NCBI GenBank assembly: GCA_963277665.1
Contig: OY728158.1
Span: forward strand, 595,782,818-595,846,817
Origin: Viscum album
Lineage: Eukaryota > Streptophyta > Magnoliopsida > Santalales > Viscaceae
Direction of reading: 5' to 3'
Length of the DNA: 64,000 nt
The translations under genes were made by a program, and so were the position numbers. Shown here piece by piece: positions 35,123 to 44,092 of the stretch. The notes beneath the pieces were generated by a model. It saw only the letters and a list, made by a program, of their open reading frames with translations. It made no database searches and was not told where the DNA came from. Numbering within the stretch: the first letter of the stretch is position 1; each line of letters starts with the position of its first letter.

Positions 35123-35136
35123 TCTTCTCCCTTTAG
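35123..35136 (-). promoter_or_regulatory. Polypurine tract of element E
   Basis: AAAGGGAGAAGA on the minus strand lies immediately before the first base of the 3' LTR, as expected for the plus-strand primer. Confidence 0.75.
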
Positions 35137-35149
35137 AAATTTATCCCTT

Positions 35150-35560
35150 AAATATTTCATTTCACACACTTGAAAAAACGACGGTAATTCAGTTTCATCA
35201 CCTCTTTTGGTTCCCATATCACTTCTTAAAACCTGGGGTTTCTCCACAACACTTTTACCATATGCATTATCTTATTCCACAGAGCTTTGTATCTATGATC
35301 TATGTTATTTTCTAGATAACTCTCACAGGAATTATCATTCCCCAAATGGTAGCACCTCTGGATTGAGTACATGTGGGGGGGGGGAGGGGTCTAGTATGTA
35401 CTTCCTCAAGTGGGATTCATGGAATACATTATATACTTGTGAGAGGTTAGGTGAGAGTGATAGTAGATATGCTATCTCTCTAATGTGACCAAGGATTTCA
35501 AAAGAACCAATATATCTTAGACTAATATTTCCCTTCCAATATCTAATTTCTTTGTTCCAT
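35150..35560 (-). pseudogene. Integrase C-terminal region (element E)
   Basis: Minus-strand blocks: RYIGSFEILGHI (family R-Y-I-G-P-F-E-I-L-x-R-I), LSLSPNLSQVYNVFHES (L-x-L-P-P-x-L-S-x-V-H-N-V-F-H-V-S), HLRKYI, and MVKVLWRNPRF then a stop then EVIWEPKEVM (V-K-V-L-W-x-x-H-x-x-E-E-A-T-W-E-x-E-x-x-M). The polypurine tract follows within about 30 bases, so this is the true end of pol. A G10 run at about 35375 interrupts it, in the linker after the H-L-R-K-Y block. + strand open frames here (35109-35488) are shadows. Confidence 0.8.
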
Positions 35561-35799
35561 GGATATATGCAGAGGAATACCGTTTTTAAAACATCAAATA
35601 ATATGTCTCATCGATGATTGTTATCGTAGCTCTTCTATCGACTCTGAGCAGCCTTGATGTGATGCTAAATGGTCTTTTACCTTTCCAAACATTTCAAAAA
35701 CTAGGAGTTTTCATTCCCCAACTTCATCCCAACATACAAGTGTTCTATCCCTCTTCCTCTGAAGGTATTAATAGGGATCCATTTGGATGATTGAGTGGA

Positions 35800-36420
35800 A
35801 ACTTCTCTTGTATGAGAACTCTACTAGAGGAATATTTTGATCCCATACTCCTTTGAAGTCAATTTTGGATGCTCTCAATATTTCATTTTGTGTCTAGATA
35901 GTCTGATTATATTTTCCATTAGTTTGAGGGTGATAATCTGTGATAAAGTTCAAATTAGTGTTTGGAGCATATTGTATACTCTTCCATAACTTATAGGTAA
36001 ATCTTGGATCTTGATCGGATACAATTGATAGTGGTGTTCCATAAAACCTCGCAACTTCTCTAATGTATATCCTTTCATGTTGATTGATTGATAAGTCCTC
36101 TTGAATTTAATGAAATGAGAAGTCTTTGTAAGATGATCCACTAAAACCATTACAACATTTTTCTATATTTATGTATTCAGAAGACCAGTTACAAAGTCTA
36201 TGGTGACTTTCCCCATTTCTATGTAGGTATGTGTAATGGTTGCAACATCCCCTTAAATTTTTTCCACTCTACCTTCACTTTCTGACATATAATAAATCTC
36301 TACATATATTTTATGATCTCCTTCTTCATATTGTCTGACCAATAGTTTTCTCAAAGATCTGGATATAAATTTGTCCTTCCTGGATATATGGATAAAGTCT
36401 AACTATGTGCATCATACAAT
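35800..36420 (-). pseudogene. Integrase zinc and core domains (element E)
   Basis: YPGRTNLYPDL (36370 region) is the family H-P-G-x-x-K-M-Y-x-D-L. FIICQKVKVEWKK matches C-x-x-C-Q-x-V-K-x-E with the first cysteine lost, and GMLQPLHIP matches G-L-L-Q-P-L-x-I-P. The core reads VLVDHLTKTSHFIKF (family V-I-V-D-R-L-T-K-S-A-H-F), then a degraded S-D-x-D-P-R-F block (LYPIKIQDLPISYGRVYN). Integrase would insert the cDNA. Multiple stops separate the blocks. Confidence 0.8.
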
Positions 36421-36879
36421 ATATCTTTCATTAACTCATGATTTTATGGTACACATAGTCCTGAAAAAATTTCGCAATTCCTTCATTAACATTGAAGTAT
36501 GAGGATTTCCTTTTTCTTATATCTTCCACATTATTCTGAATTCTTAAATCATATCTTTGAGCATCCATTATCCTCTACATATGGTATGGTTTAGAAATAA
36601 TTTGTGAAAGTACTAAATATGTTCCTTCCTTTATGATTCCCAAGTCCATCCTTTTCAAATACAAGAAGATCAAATCCTTATAAATTCTCATTAATGATAA
36701 AATTATTATATCCTTTCAACTTAGAGAATATTACACATTATTTTATTTCCTAGAATGGTGGTGGATTGAGTAGTCATAGTCATTGATCAGATCTAACCAT
36801 CTTCATTGGCTCATATTAATTCTTTTTTGTTTGAATATATACTTGAGGATTTTGGGATCCATATATATATCAATATTCT

Positions 36880-37130
36880 CCCCAAAGTGATAATTCTAAA
36901 ATATTTTCAACATGAAGATCACTATAAAAAACTCTAGATCATTCATTGGGTATTTATTTTCAAGAACATTCAATTTCATTAAGGCATAGTCTATAACCAT
37001 GTCATTTTCCATTGAAACATAGCCTAATGTCTTCTTTGAATAATCAATGAATGCTATGAAAATTTCTCCACTTTTGGGTAGTGTGAGTATAGTTAGACTG
37101 ATAAGACTATTTTTCAACTCCTTGAAGTGC
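36880..37130 (-). pseudogene. RNase H (element E)
   Basis: An uninterrupted frame of about 70 codons reads LTLPKSGEIFIAFIDYSKKT (family L-x-L-P-x-x-x-x-x-F-x-x-x-x-D-A-S). It continues LGYVSMENDMVIDYALMKLN (L-G-x-V-L-M-Q-x-x-x-V-I-A-Y-A-S-R-Q-L) and ENKYPMNDLEFFIVIFMLKIF (E-x-N-Y-P-x-H-D-L-E-x-A-x-V-x-F-A-L-K). The catalytic H-D-L-E pair reads N-D-L-E. This is the best-preserved RNase H in the window. Confidence 0.85.
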
Positions 37131-37379
37131 TCTTCACATTCATAATTCCATTAAAACTTGAGTCCCTTTTAAGTTATCTTGGTTAGAGGGTTTGAAAATT
37201 TTGAAAAGTTTCTCATAAATTAATGATAGCACCCAGCTAATCCAAGGAAACTATAAATTTCTGTCATAGATATTTTACTCAACCATCCTCTAATGATTAT
37301 GTCTTTCAAGGGTCTATAGATATACCTATTATTGGGATAATATGCACCAAAAATGATACATCCTTCAACAAAAACTCAC

Positions 37380-38040
37380 ATTTTCTATAATTTTCATAAA
37401 GTTTCTCCATTCACAAGGTCTTTAGAAAAGTTGTCAGATGCTCCTCATGCTCCACCTTACATTTGGATTATATTATAATATCATATTTAAAGACTAAAAT
37501 AATTTTTTCATGGTAATCATTAAAGACTCAATTCATCGAGTCTATAATGATTTATAGAGCATTAGTGAGTCTGAATGGAAATACTATGAACTCATAGTGC
37601 CCGTTACTTGTATGAAAAGTAGTATTTTGGATATCCTCCTTCTTCACCCTAACATAGTAATACCCTAACCCCAGATTCACATTAGATAAGTATTTTTCTC
37701 TACATATTTGATTGAACAAGTCACAAAGACATGATAGAGGATAATATTTATTTATCATGATCGTGTTAATCTCATGATAATCAATGAAAGGGTGCATTGA
37801 ACCATTATTCTTTTTGATGAACAGGACTGGTGCACCCCATTGTGAAGAAATTGGGTGTATGGACCCTTTATCTATATTATCCTACAGTTGTTTCTTCACC
37901 TGATCAAGTTCCAAAACAACCATTATATATAGAGTCTGGGATAAATATAATGCCCTGGGTATAATATTGATTGAAAATTTAACCTCTCATCTAATAGGAA
38001 CACCATTTAATTATTCAATAAACACATTAGTATATTCTGT
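37380..38040 (-). pseudogene. Ty3/gypsy reverse transcriptase (element E)
   Basis: Read leftwards: EVKFSINIIPRAL (family E-V-E-F-x-I-D-L-V-P-G-T), SSQWGAPVLFIKKNNGSMHP (S-x-W-G-A-P-V-L-F-V-K-K-K-D-G-S-x-R), FIDYHEINTIMINKYYPL (C-I-D-Y-R-x-L-N-K-x-T-I-K-N-x-Y-P-L), NVNLGLGYYYVRVKKEDI (K-I-D-L-R-S-G-Y-x-Q-I-R-V-x-E-x-D-I), and GHYEFIVFPFRLTNA (G-H-Y-E-F-x-V-M-P-F-G-L-T-N-A). The catalytic block reads ILVFKYDIII where the family has V-F-I-D-D-I-L-V, so one aspartate is lost. The open frame 37552-37797 covers the middle. Confidence 0.9.
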
Positions 38041-38389
38041 AAAACATGGTCATGTATTCAAGGATGATACATTATTTAGACTCAATAATTTGAGATAGAT
38101 GTGTTTGATTATAGGGAAATAATATCCATGCTTGAGATGTTGGTGCTAAATAAGTTTCATCCACCTCCTTGCATTTTTATAGAATCGAAGGAAGATTTCA
38201 GATATTGAAGGTGTTTCATTCTAGAAGAAATTTACATTAGATCTATAATGGGGAAGCCAATACAAACCTATAATTATAGAAAATCCCACCAAAGGGAGTA
38301 TTATAAGGTTTATTGGGAAGTTCAATCCACAAACTTTGATAGGGAGGAGTTATATACTTCAGATGTAATATTTTACCAATTTTTTATTT

Positions 38390-38540
38390 TCTCCAACAAC
38401 TATACTTCCATTATTTGTAGTGGTTTTTGAATAGTTCTACTAAACATTTGTGATATGAAGGAATGTGTATAACCATAATAAAAAATAATGTTCTCTACTA
38501 TTGAATTAATAACTAGAATACCTATCACAACTTCATTTTT
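38390..38540 (-). pseudogene. Protease (element E)
   Basis: A minus-strand frame reads VIGILVINSIVENIIF, then YYGYTHSFISQMF. The family has V-x-G-T-L-x-V-N-S-x-x-A-x-V-L-F-D-S-G-A-T-H-S-F-I-S. The catalytic aspartate of D-S-G is Y here, so the enzyme is inactive. The + strand open frame 38248-38430 is a shadow. Confidence 0.75.
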
Positions 38541-38737
38541 GGGATCCACCTTAGTGTTTGTGATAGCATAATATCAACCTTATAACCTTGGAGGTTGTTG
38601 GTTGTCTCAAAAAATACTTTTCTTAGTGCATTAGTTTGAAAAGTGTCTAGGTTCTTTAGTGTTGAAAAAATGAACAATGCATTGAGGATTGACATGAGTA
38701 TTACTTTACTCTATCACATTAGTGGGTTTCTCTCCCC

Positions 38738-38780
38738 AGAAATCACTAGGTAGGTGTCCTTAATTCCCACACCTAAATAA
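38738..38780 (-). pseudogene. gag: Gag zinc knuckle remnant (element E)
   Basis: LFRCGN, a stop, GHLPSDF fits C-x-x-C-G-x-x-G-H-x-x-x-x-C with the first and last cysteines lost. It is the only Gag trace; the 370 bases between it and the 5' LTR are too short for a normal gypsy Gag N-terminal part, so that part is deleted. Confidence 0.6.
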
Positions 38781-39150
38781 TTTACTTGTTCCCATATAGA
38801 AATTTCCAGGGTTCTTATTTCCAAAAAATTTGATAAGTGGGATGTTGAAATTTTATAACCCTCAATAGTTTCAAACTCGGTGTGTATCAAGGCCTATTTT
38901 TATGCAGTAGTTCTCAGTTGAGTGTAGCTGAAAAAGGTGTTTTCAGGTCTTACCCCTATGTACATCTCTTCCAGAGCCACATCCACTTTTAATATCCATT
39001 TAGGGATGTATTTTCTTGATAAACCACTTAATATATGCATATTCAAAATTTAGAGATGTTTTATTATACATAGTTTAATCCCTAATTATTTTACTAGAGT
39101 TTTATAATCCTTATCACAAAAATAACTATACTTTTTATTTTTATACATAC
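38781..39150 (-). other. Element E interior next to the 5' LTR
   Basis: Expected to hold the primer-binding site and gag start. Next to the LTR edge the minus strand reads GTATGTATAAAAATA, which is too poor a match to TGGTATCAGAGC to call. No Gag motif upstream of the knuckle was found. Confidence 0.35.
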
Positions 39151-41640
39151 TATAAAAAATTTTATATTTATTATATATTAATTTAGGATTTATTACATAA
39201 AGGTAAAGATAATAAAAACTAGCAGATCAAGAAGAATAGTGCCTTTGGAAATTAGGTACATTACATAACAACTTAAAATAGGGAATGCATTTTCTTTGTT
39301 TAAAACCTACTTAACATGATCATATTATTCTTTCATACTTAACACTGTGTGGGATAACTTGGGGAAATACATAAGAATGAGGTGAGATATAAAGACCAGT
39401 AAGGAAATAAACATGGAATAAAAAGAATTAGATAATAAATATAATACAACAGGAATATAAATGGGGAATAAAAGGCATGCTAATCATAAACATGAATAAT
39501 GAGGCATGATATAACAAGATAATCATTAATGAAACATGGGAAATTTGAATAAAACAAAAAACACTACATCATAAACATAGGTTAAGGCCTAATTCAAAAA
39601 AATAATGATGAAAAAAATTCCCATAATGGATTAGGTTCACGCCCTAATCCCTTTCATGATGTATCACGAGACTAGAATATTACCCAATGCATTGGAGTTT
39701 TATATAGTTCCGGGCGCACCCGTCACTTTCATTTCAATATCATGCTTAAGTGTGCCACTTAGATCATAAAACATGGAATCATTTTCATAAATTTTTATTA
39801 AATGATAAAGTCATTTAGAATAAATACATTTAAGTAACAAATCAAATAATTATAATTTCATAAATTTGAACACACTTTATTGGAATTAGGTATAAGTTTC
39901 ACTACACATTTGATCAGCAAGGAAAATCATGTTGAAATATCAGCAACATAAAGGGGATGTATAAATGTTCATGGATTGGATTAATGAGAGTATAATTGGT
40001 CTCTTATAATTTAATAATTATAGGGTCACTAATGGTGATATGAAAAATCATATCTCAATATTATTAATCGGAGAAAAATGGAATAAGGTAACAAATATAA
40101 TTGAATAAAGGGGAGAAAGAAAAGAACCATTACCTTGAGTGTGTGGCTCAAAATGCTTGGGGGGGTTTCTTGATAGCTTGGGGGAACCTTGGAATGGATA
40201 TAGATAGGGGATGTATGAGTAGGGACACGATACATTTATTTTGAGTTAATAAAAATGGGAGTTTGGGTGGGTTTATATATGAAATGAGTAGGGAATTATT
40301 TATCATTTCTCAAAATTAAGTTTTTGACTATATTACATATAATAACCAAAAACATAAACCTTACCATGGTTTTCCCATGTTTTATAACAATGGAGAGTGG
40401 TTTTAATTATTTTATAAGACCAAGGGACTAAATTATCAAAATAATTCCCCTGATGATGTGGAAGTGAGTCATGTCCTTATGGAAATAATTTTAAAACATT
40501 AAATTATATTATAAATTTTTGGAGGATTCATAATGGATTTATAAAATAAGTAAAATTACATAAAAATCAAAATATTTAAATAAAAAACATATATTGGGTC
40601 TTATATACCATTTATAATATTTATTACATCATTTTGTGTTATTATCATATCACAATAAACACCATATATTTATATCGTATTTTATTTTTACCTAAAAACT
40701 CGACTGTCTCAGAAAATTATGAAAAATTCACCATTGAATAATTTAAATTTTTTTTAGAAAAATAATATTTATTTTATCAAAATAAGTTTCAAAATATGTG
40801 AATTTTCACTTCTGAAATAAGAATCAATATTTATTTAGAAATGTTGGTTTTTTAAGAAAATAACAGTTTTCAAACCCTTATAAAAAGTACATCTAGAATC
40901 ATAAAAATTATATGATAATTTATATTTAATTAAATTTTTTTAATAAGGATATGTTATTAAAAAAATATTTATTTTAAAAATCCATTGATTCATGAAAATA
41001 AATTCCTCAATTGAAATTGAATATTACTCGAAAATATATTTTTTTCATTGTTGTATAAAAATAAAAATCATTTGTAATGTAATGATAATAAAATTAAAAT
41101 ATAATCATTATTATACATAAAATACATATTCATATTATTAGGGTCTCGATACATATCCCTTTAATATAACAAAAAATTTCCTAGGATTAAGGTGTGTGAT
41201 AGTGAGACTTTCATGGGGGGGTTTGATGTATATGGTTTGGTTCATGATCTTGATGAGATTGAGCTTCTCTTGTAAACAATTTGGCTCATGATTTAGTTGT
41301 TGGTTCTCAGTTTGGTCTTGGTAAAAGAAAAATCACAAATATTCTATCTTCCTCAAAATCACTGTTAAATGAGATTCATAGGGTATGATCCAACTGGTTG
41401 AGGCCATCACTTCCTTTGTTTGTGCCAATTGGATTTGTTAAAACCCTATATTTATACTAATCGTATTATCACTATTTAATGTCTATACTAGAAATGGTTA
41501 TGATGATTAATAGTATTTTAAATATGATATGATATAATAAAACTAAATAAGTTCAATCATTTTCTACAATGATAATACATAATACGAAATTCAAATAAAT
41601 TGAAAGGGGAATTTTATCTACAACAGTTTGGGTAATTACA
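39151..41640 (-). repeat. Element E 5' LTR (right copy)
   Basis: Pairs with 32756-35122. On the minus strand it begins TGTAATTACCC at 41640, next to the TGTGA target duplication. It carries the conserved leader with ACTCAAG|GTAATGG (40130-40138), the ATTACCCAATGCATTGGAG box (39681) and a G7 run near 41214. The minus-strand open frame 40029-40235 is the leader region read through, not a gene. Confidence 0.85.
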
Positions 41641-42350
41641 TGTGAAGTTCACATACAATAATATCTAGAACTCTACTATCAACATAAAACCTTTTAAGTC
41701 ATTGTACACTATATCCAATAGTTCACTGCTATACTTGTAAAATATTTAGATACATTTCTGATGGGGCCAAAAATATTGTGGTTGGTGATAGAGAAGGTGC
41801 GGGTGATCTAGGAGAAGATGAGGATAACTCATAGCCTCCAGAAGTCCTACATAGCTATCATCAAAAGAGTTTAGGGTTTATATAGTGATATTATGTGATT
41901 CTAAATGCATTACAATGACATTATTTGTGAATGTTTTTTAGGGGAGACATAATTCCTTGAGGTTATTTAGTCTAGTTCAACTCCTATACAGGATGGGCGA
42001 TGTTGCTTACCATATAACATTACCCCAATAGTTAGATCAAGTGCACAATGTCTTCCATGTTTCACAACTACAAAGATGTTTTCATTTAACATCACACATC
42101 ATTGATTTAGTTGAGTTGAAATTTGGAGATTCAAATTCCTTCATTGAGTACTTGGTGATAATTGAGGAACGACAAAAGTGGACCCTATGAGGCTGGGTTA
42201 TATAACTTGTGTGCATACCGTGGAATCATGGGAACACTCCATAGAGCTAATAAGAACATGAGAGTTATATGTGAGCTCAGTATCCTCAGTATCCTCAATA
42301 TTTTTAATATTTTTTTTTATTTTTATATCAAAATATTTGAAGATTTTGAG
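41641..42350 (+). pseudogene. Ty3/gypsy integrase, C-terminal part (element D, continued)
   Basis: VKFTYNNI, a stop, NSTINIKPFKSLY matches V-E-F-A-Y-N-N-S-Y-H-x-S-I-x-M-A-P-F-E-A-L-Y, directly after the residues at 32752. Then MRITHSLQKSY (family R-x-x-x-A-Q-S-R-Q-K-S-Y). Next is MGDVAYHITLPQ, a stop, LDQVHNVFHVSQLQRC (V-G-x-V-A-Y-x-L-x-L-P-P-x-L-x-x-V-H-N-V-F-H-V-S-x-L-R-x-Y), and LTSHIID (P-S-H-V-I). The closing W-x-x-H-x-x-E-E-A-T-W-E block is only faintly visible near 42220-42250. The open frame 42162-42365 and its minus-strand overlap are shadows. Confidence 0.85.
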
Positions 42351-42352
42351 GA

Positions 42353-43100
42353 TGTAGTGACCTAATTTTTTATGGTATAAACCATTAGAATACATTTTAT
42401 ATCAATTTATAAAATAGTATTTGAACAAAATTCACTGAATTATCATTAAAGATAAGTAATTTAATATATTTAATATAATATATTATTATTAGTTTTCATG
42501 CATGTGGGTTTGTAAATAATTCTCATAACCTCTTAATTGTATCTATGTATGGGAAAACCAACAATATATTTAGATATGGAATTGGGGGTTTACCCTTGAA
42601 TTGGTATAATATTGGTTTCCAATTAGATCCCTGGTCCAGGTCTATCTTGGGTGTGTTATTTAATAATAATAAATAAATTAATATTAAATTAAATATTTCC
42701 ATAAAACCCAAATAAAACTATATCTAACCTTTCTTAAACCTTTCAATTAGGGTTAGTCACATTCAACATAAACCCTAATTATAGAAAAAGAGACAAAGCT
42801 TGAGAGTAACACATTATGCAAATATAGGGATCACATTCTTCATGGAATCATTAATGGAACCAAGTTTAATCATGACTGATATAAAAAAATAATCCCAAAA
42901 TCAAGGTAGGGACCTTTATTTTGGTCCTTCCTTCCATTTCTTTGAATTCTCATATCAATTCCATGATCAATTATATATTGTTTATTTTTTACATAATTGA
43001 ATATCCCCATAATTTTATTTGTTCAATATATGCCTAAAATTTATGAGTTTCTCTGTATTCTTCATTATTAGAGGATATTCGCCTGATGAATAGTGGATGG
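42353..43100 (+). repeat. Probable element D 3' LTR (right end uncertain)
   Basis: TGTAGTGACCTA at 42353 follows the end of the D pol and resembles plant gypsy LTR starts. A purine-rich AGATTTTGAGGA precedes it as a poor polypurine tract. No second copy exists in the window, so the end cannot be placed; 43100 is a guess. The minus-strand open frame 42523-42711 has no recognisable product. Confidence 0.4.
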
Positions 43101-44087
43101 ACCATCACACTGACCACTAAAATCCGGCTTTATCTCTTAGTATATTGTTCTATTCTTAGTTATCCTTCCACCGACCATTTAAATGGTTGGAATTTCAATT
43201 TACAAAACCTAAGATGATAAATGGTCAGAATAAGAGCTTGAGAATGGTATATTTGAGGATGTAATTGGGGGGGAGGGAATTCATAAGCTAATTAAAGATC
43301 ATTGGATGGTTATCATATTTGTGGAGGAATGGGTTCTTGAAGTCTAGTGGAATTTTCAGACATTAGGAGAATGTAAAAAACATTCCAAGTATTTTTAAGC
43401 AATGGATAGTCGATGAAGGGAATTTGAGGCATGAAAAAAATAAAAGAGATCAACTATGGTGGTTCAAGAATGATTACAAGAAGGATTTATGGAAAAAATG
43501 AATTTTATCATCAACTAGAATATCTAGTGTTTGACAATGAGATCACACGATGTGTGATTCCAATCCAGAATTTTTGTATCACACTAGAAATTGAGACCAT
43601 GGATATTGGTGGTATTCATCAAGTGAGCTACTTCTCTATACACGTTATGCACCAACCATTGGACATTCCATATATTTTGACCCCTACATAACTCGGGTTG
43701 TAGTGGTACACACTGAATAACCTTAAGGGTCTCTCACATGAGTATAGTATCATGTAAACAATGTATGATATTCCTTATATAAAATGTGGTTGGAAGTATA
43801 GAATTAGGTTATTATAAAGGGGTAACATTTCATGTCCCCCCAAAGTACATGTGATGTACTTTTACATCCATGGTGATTTTCATATCTTCTTTCCCAGGTC
43901 TAAGATTTAGGCACATGAGTAGTCAATCATAAATGATTTTACATATATAATATGATGATAAATCCCTCTTTAGTATCAGAGGTGAGATACATAGAGATTT
44001 AGGAAATTTAGTTTCTTATATCTTGGTTTGGGAGAGTCAATTATAGAAGACATTATGTTAGGAATTCCCCGACAAACTTGTTGATGA
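43101..44087. other. No recognised gene
   Basis: Contains an 86-codon open frame (43431-43691) that is less AT-rich than usual here, but I recognise no domain. A G7AGGG tract at about 43267 resembles a polypurine tract without a clear LTR start after it. May be more of the D LTR or another old element. Confidence 0.35.
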
Positions 44088-44092
44088 TTGAG

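Larger units (their letters stand above)
32756..41640 (-). mobile_element. Element E: Ty3/gypsy retrotransposon nested in D
   Basis: Direct repeats 32756-35122 and 39151-41640 enclose a minus-strand pol (35150-38530) with a Gag zinc-knuckle trace at 38738-38780. Domain order read leftwards is Gag knuckle, protease, RT, RNase H, integrase, integrase C-terminal region. A polypurine tract adjoins the left LTR. Only about 370 bases separate the knuckle from the 5' LTR, so most of gag is deleted. Lineage: plant chromovirus-like, but no chromodomain was recognised. Confidence 0.85.
32751..41645. repeat. Candidate 5-bp target duplication of element E (TGTGG/TGTGA)
   Basis: TGTGG at 32751-32755 and TGTGA at 41641-41645 flank element E. 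Joining the two sides restores the D integrase frame: CCT TTT GTG then AAG TTC ACA TAC AAT. That gives independent support for these boundaries. Confidence 0.65.
30060..43100 (+). mobile_element. Element D: Ty3/gypsy retrotransposon split by element E
   Basis: Protease, reverse transcriptase, RNase H and most of integrase are readable in order on the + strand from 30110 to 32752. The integrase then stops at element E and resumes at 41642 with the next residues (VKFTYNNI after HIPFV). The domain order PR-RT-RH-IN and the integrase C-terminal sequence fit the plant chromovirus lineages (Tekay/Del, Reina or CRM), though no chromodomain was recognised. The part upstream of protease is missing or displaced by element A. 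A 3' LTR appears to start at 42353; its end is uncertain. Only 30060-32755 and 41641 onward belong to D; 32756-41640 is element E. Confidence 0.75.

Noticed and set aside
35109..35488. Overlapping + strand frames
   Set aside because: They are antisense shadows of the element E integrase C-terminal region, which has clear motifs on the minus strand.
39135..39150. Primer-binding site of element E
   Set aside because: The sequence next to the LTR (minus strand GTATGTATAAAAATA) is too poor a match to any tRNA end.
42162..42395. Opposed frames of 65-67 codons
   Set aside because: The + strand D integrase C-terminal remnant explains the region in another frame.
43431..43691. 86-codon frame with mixed composition
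   Set aside because: No domain recognised and no partner sequences; kept only as an unknown in the stretch description.
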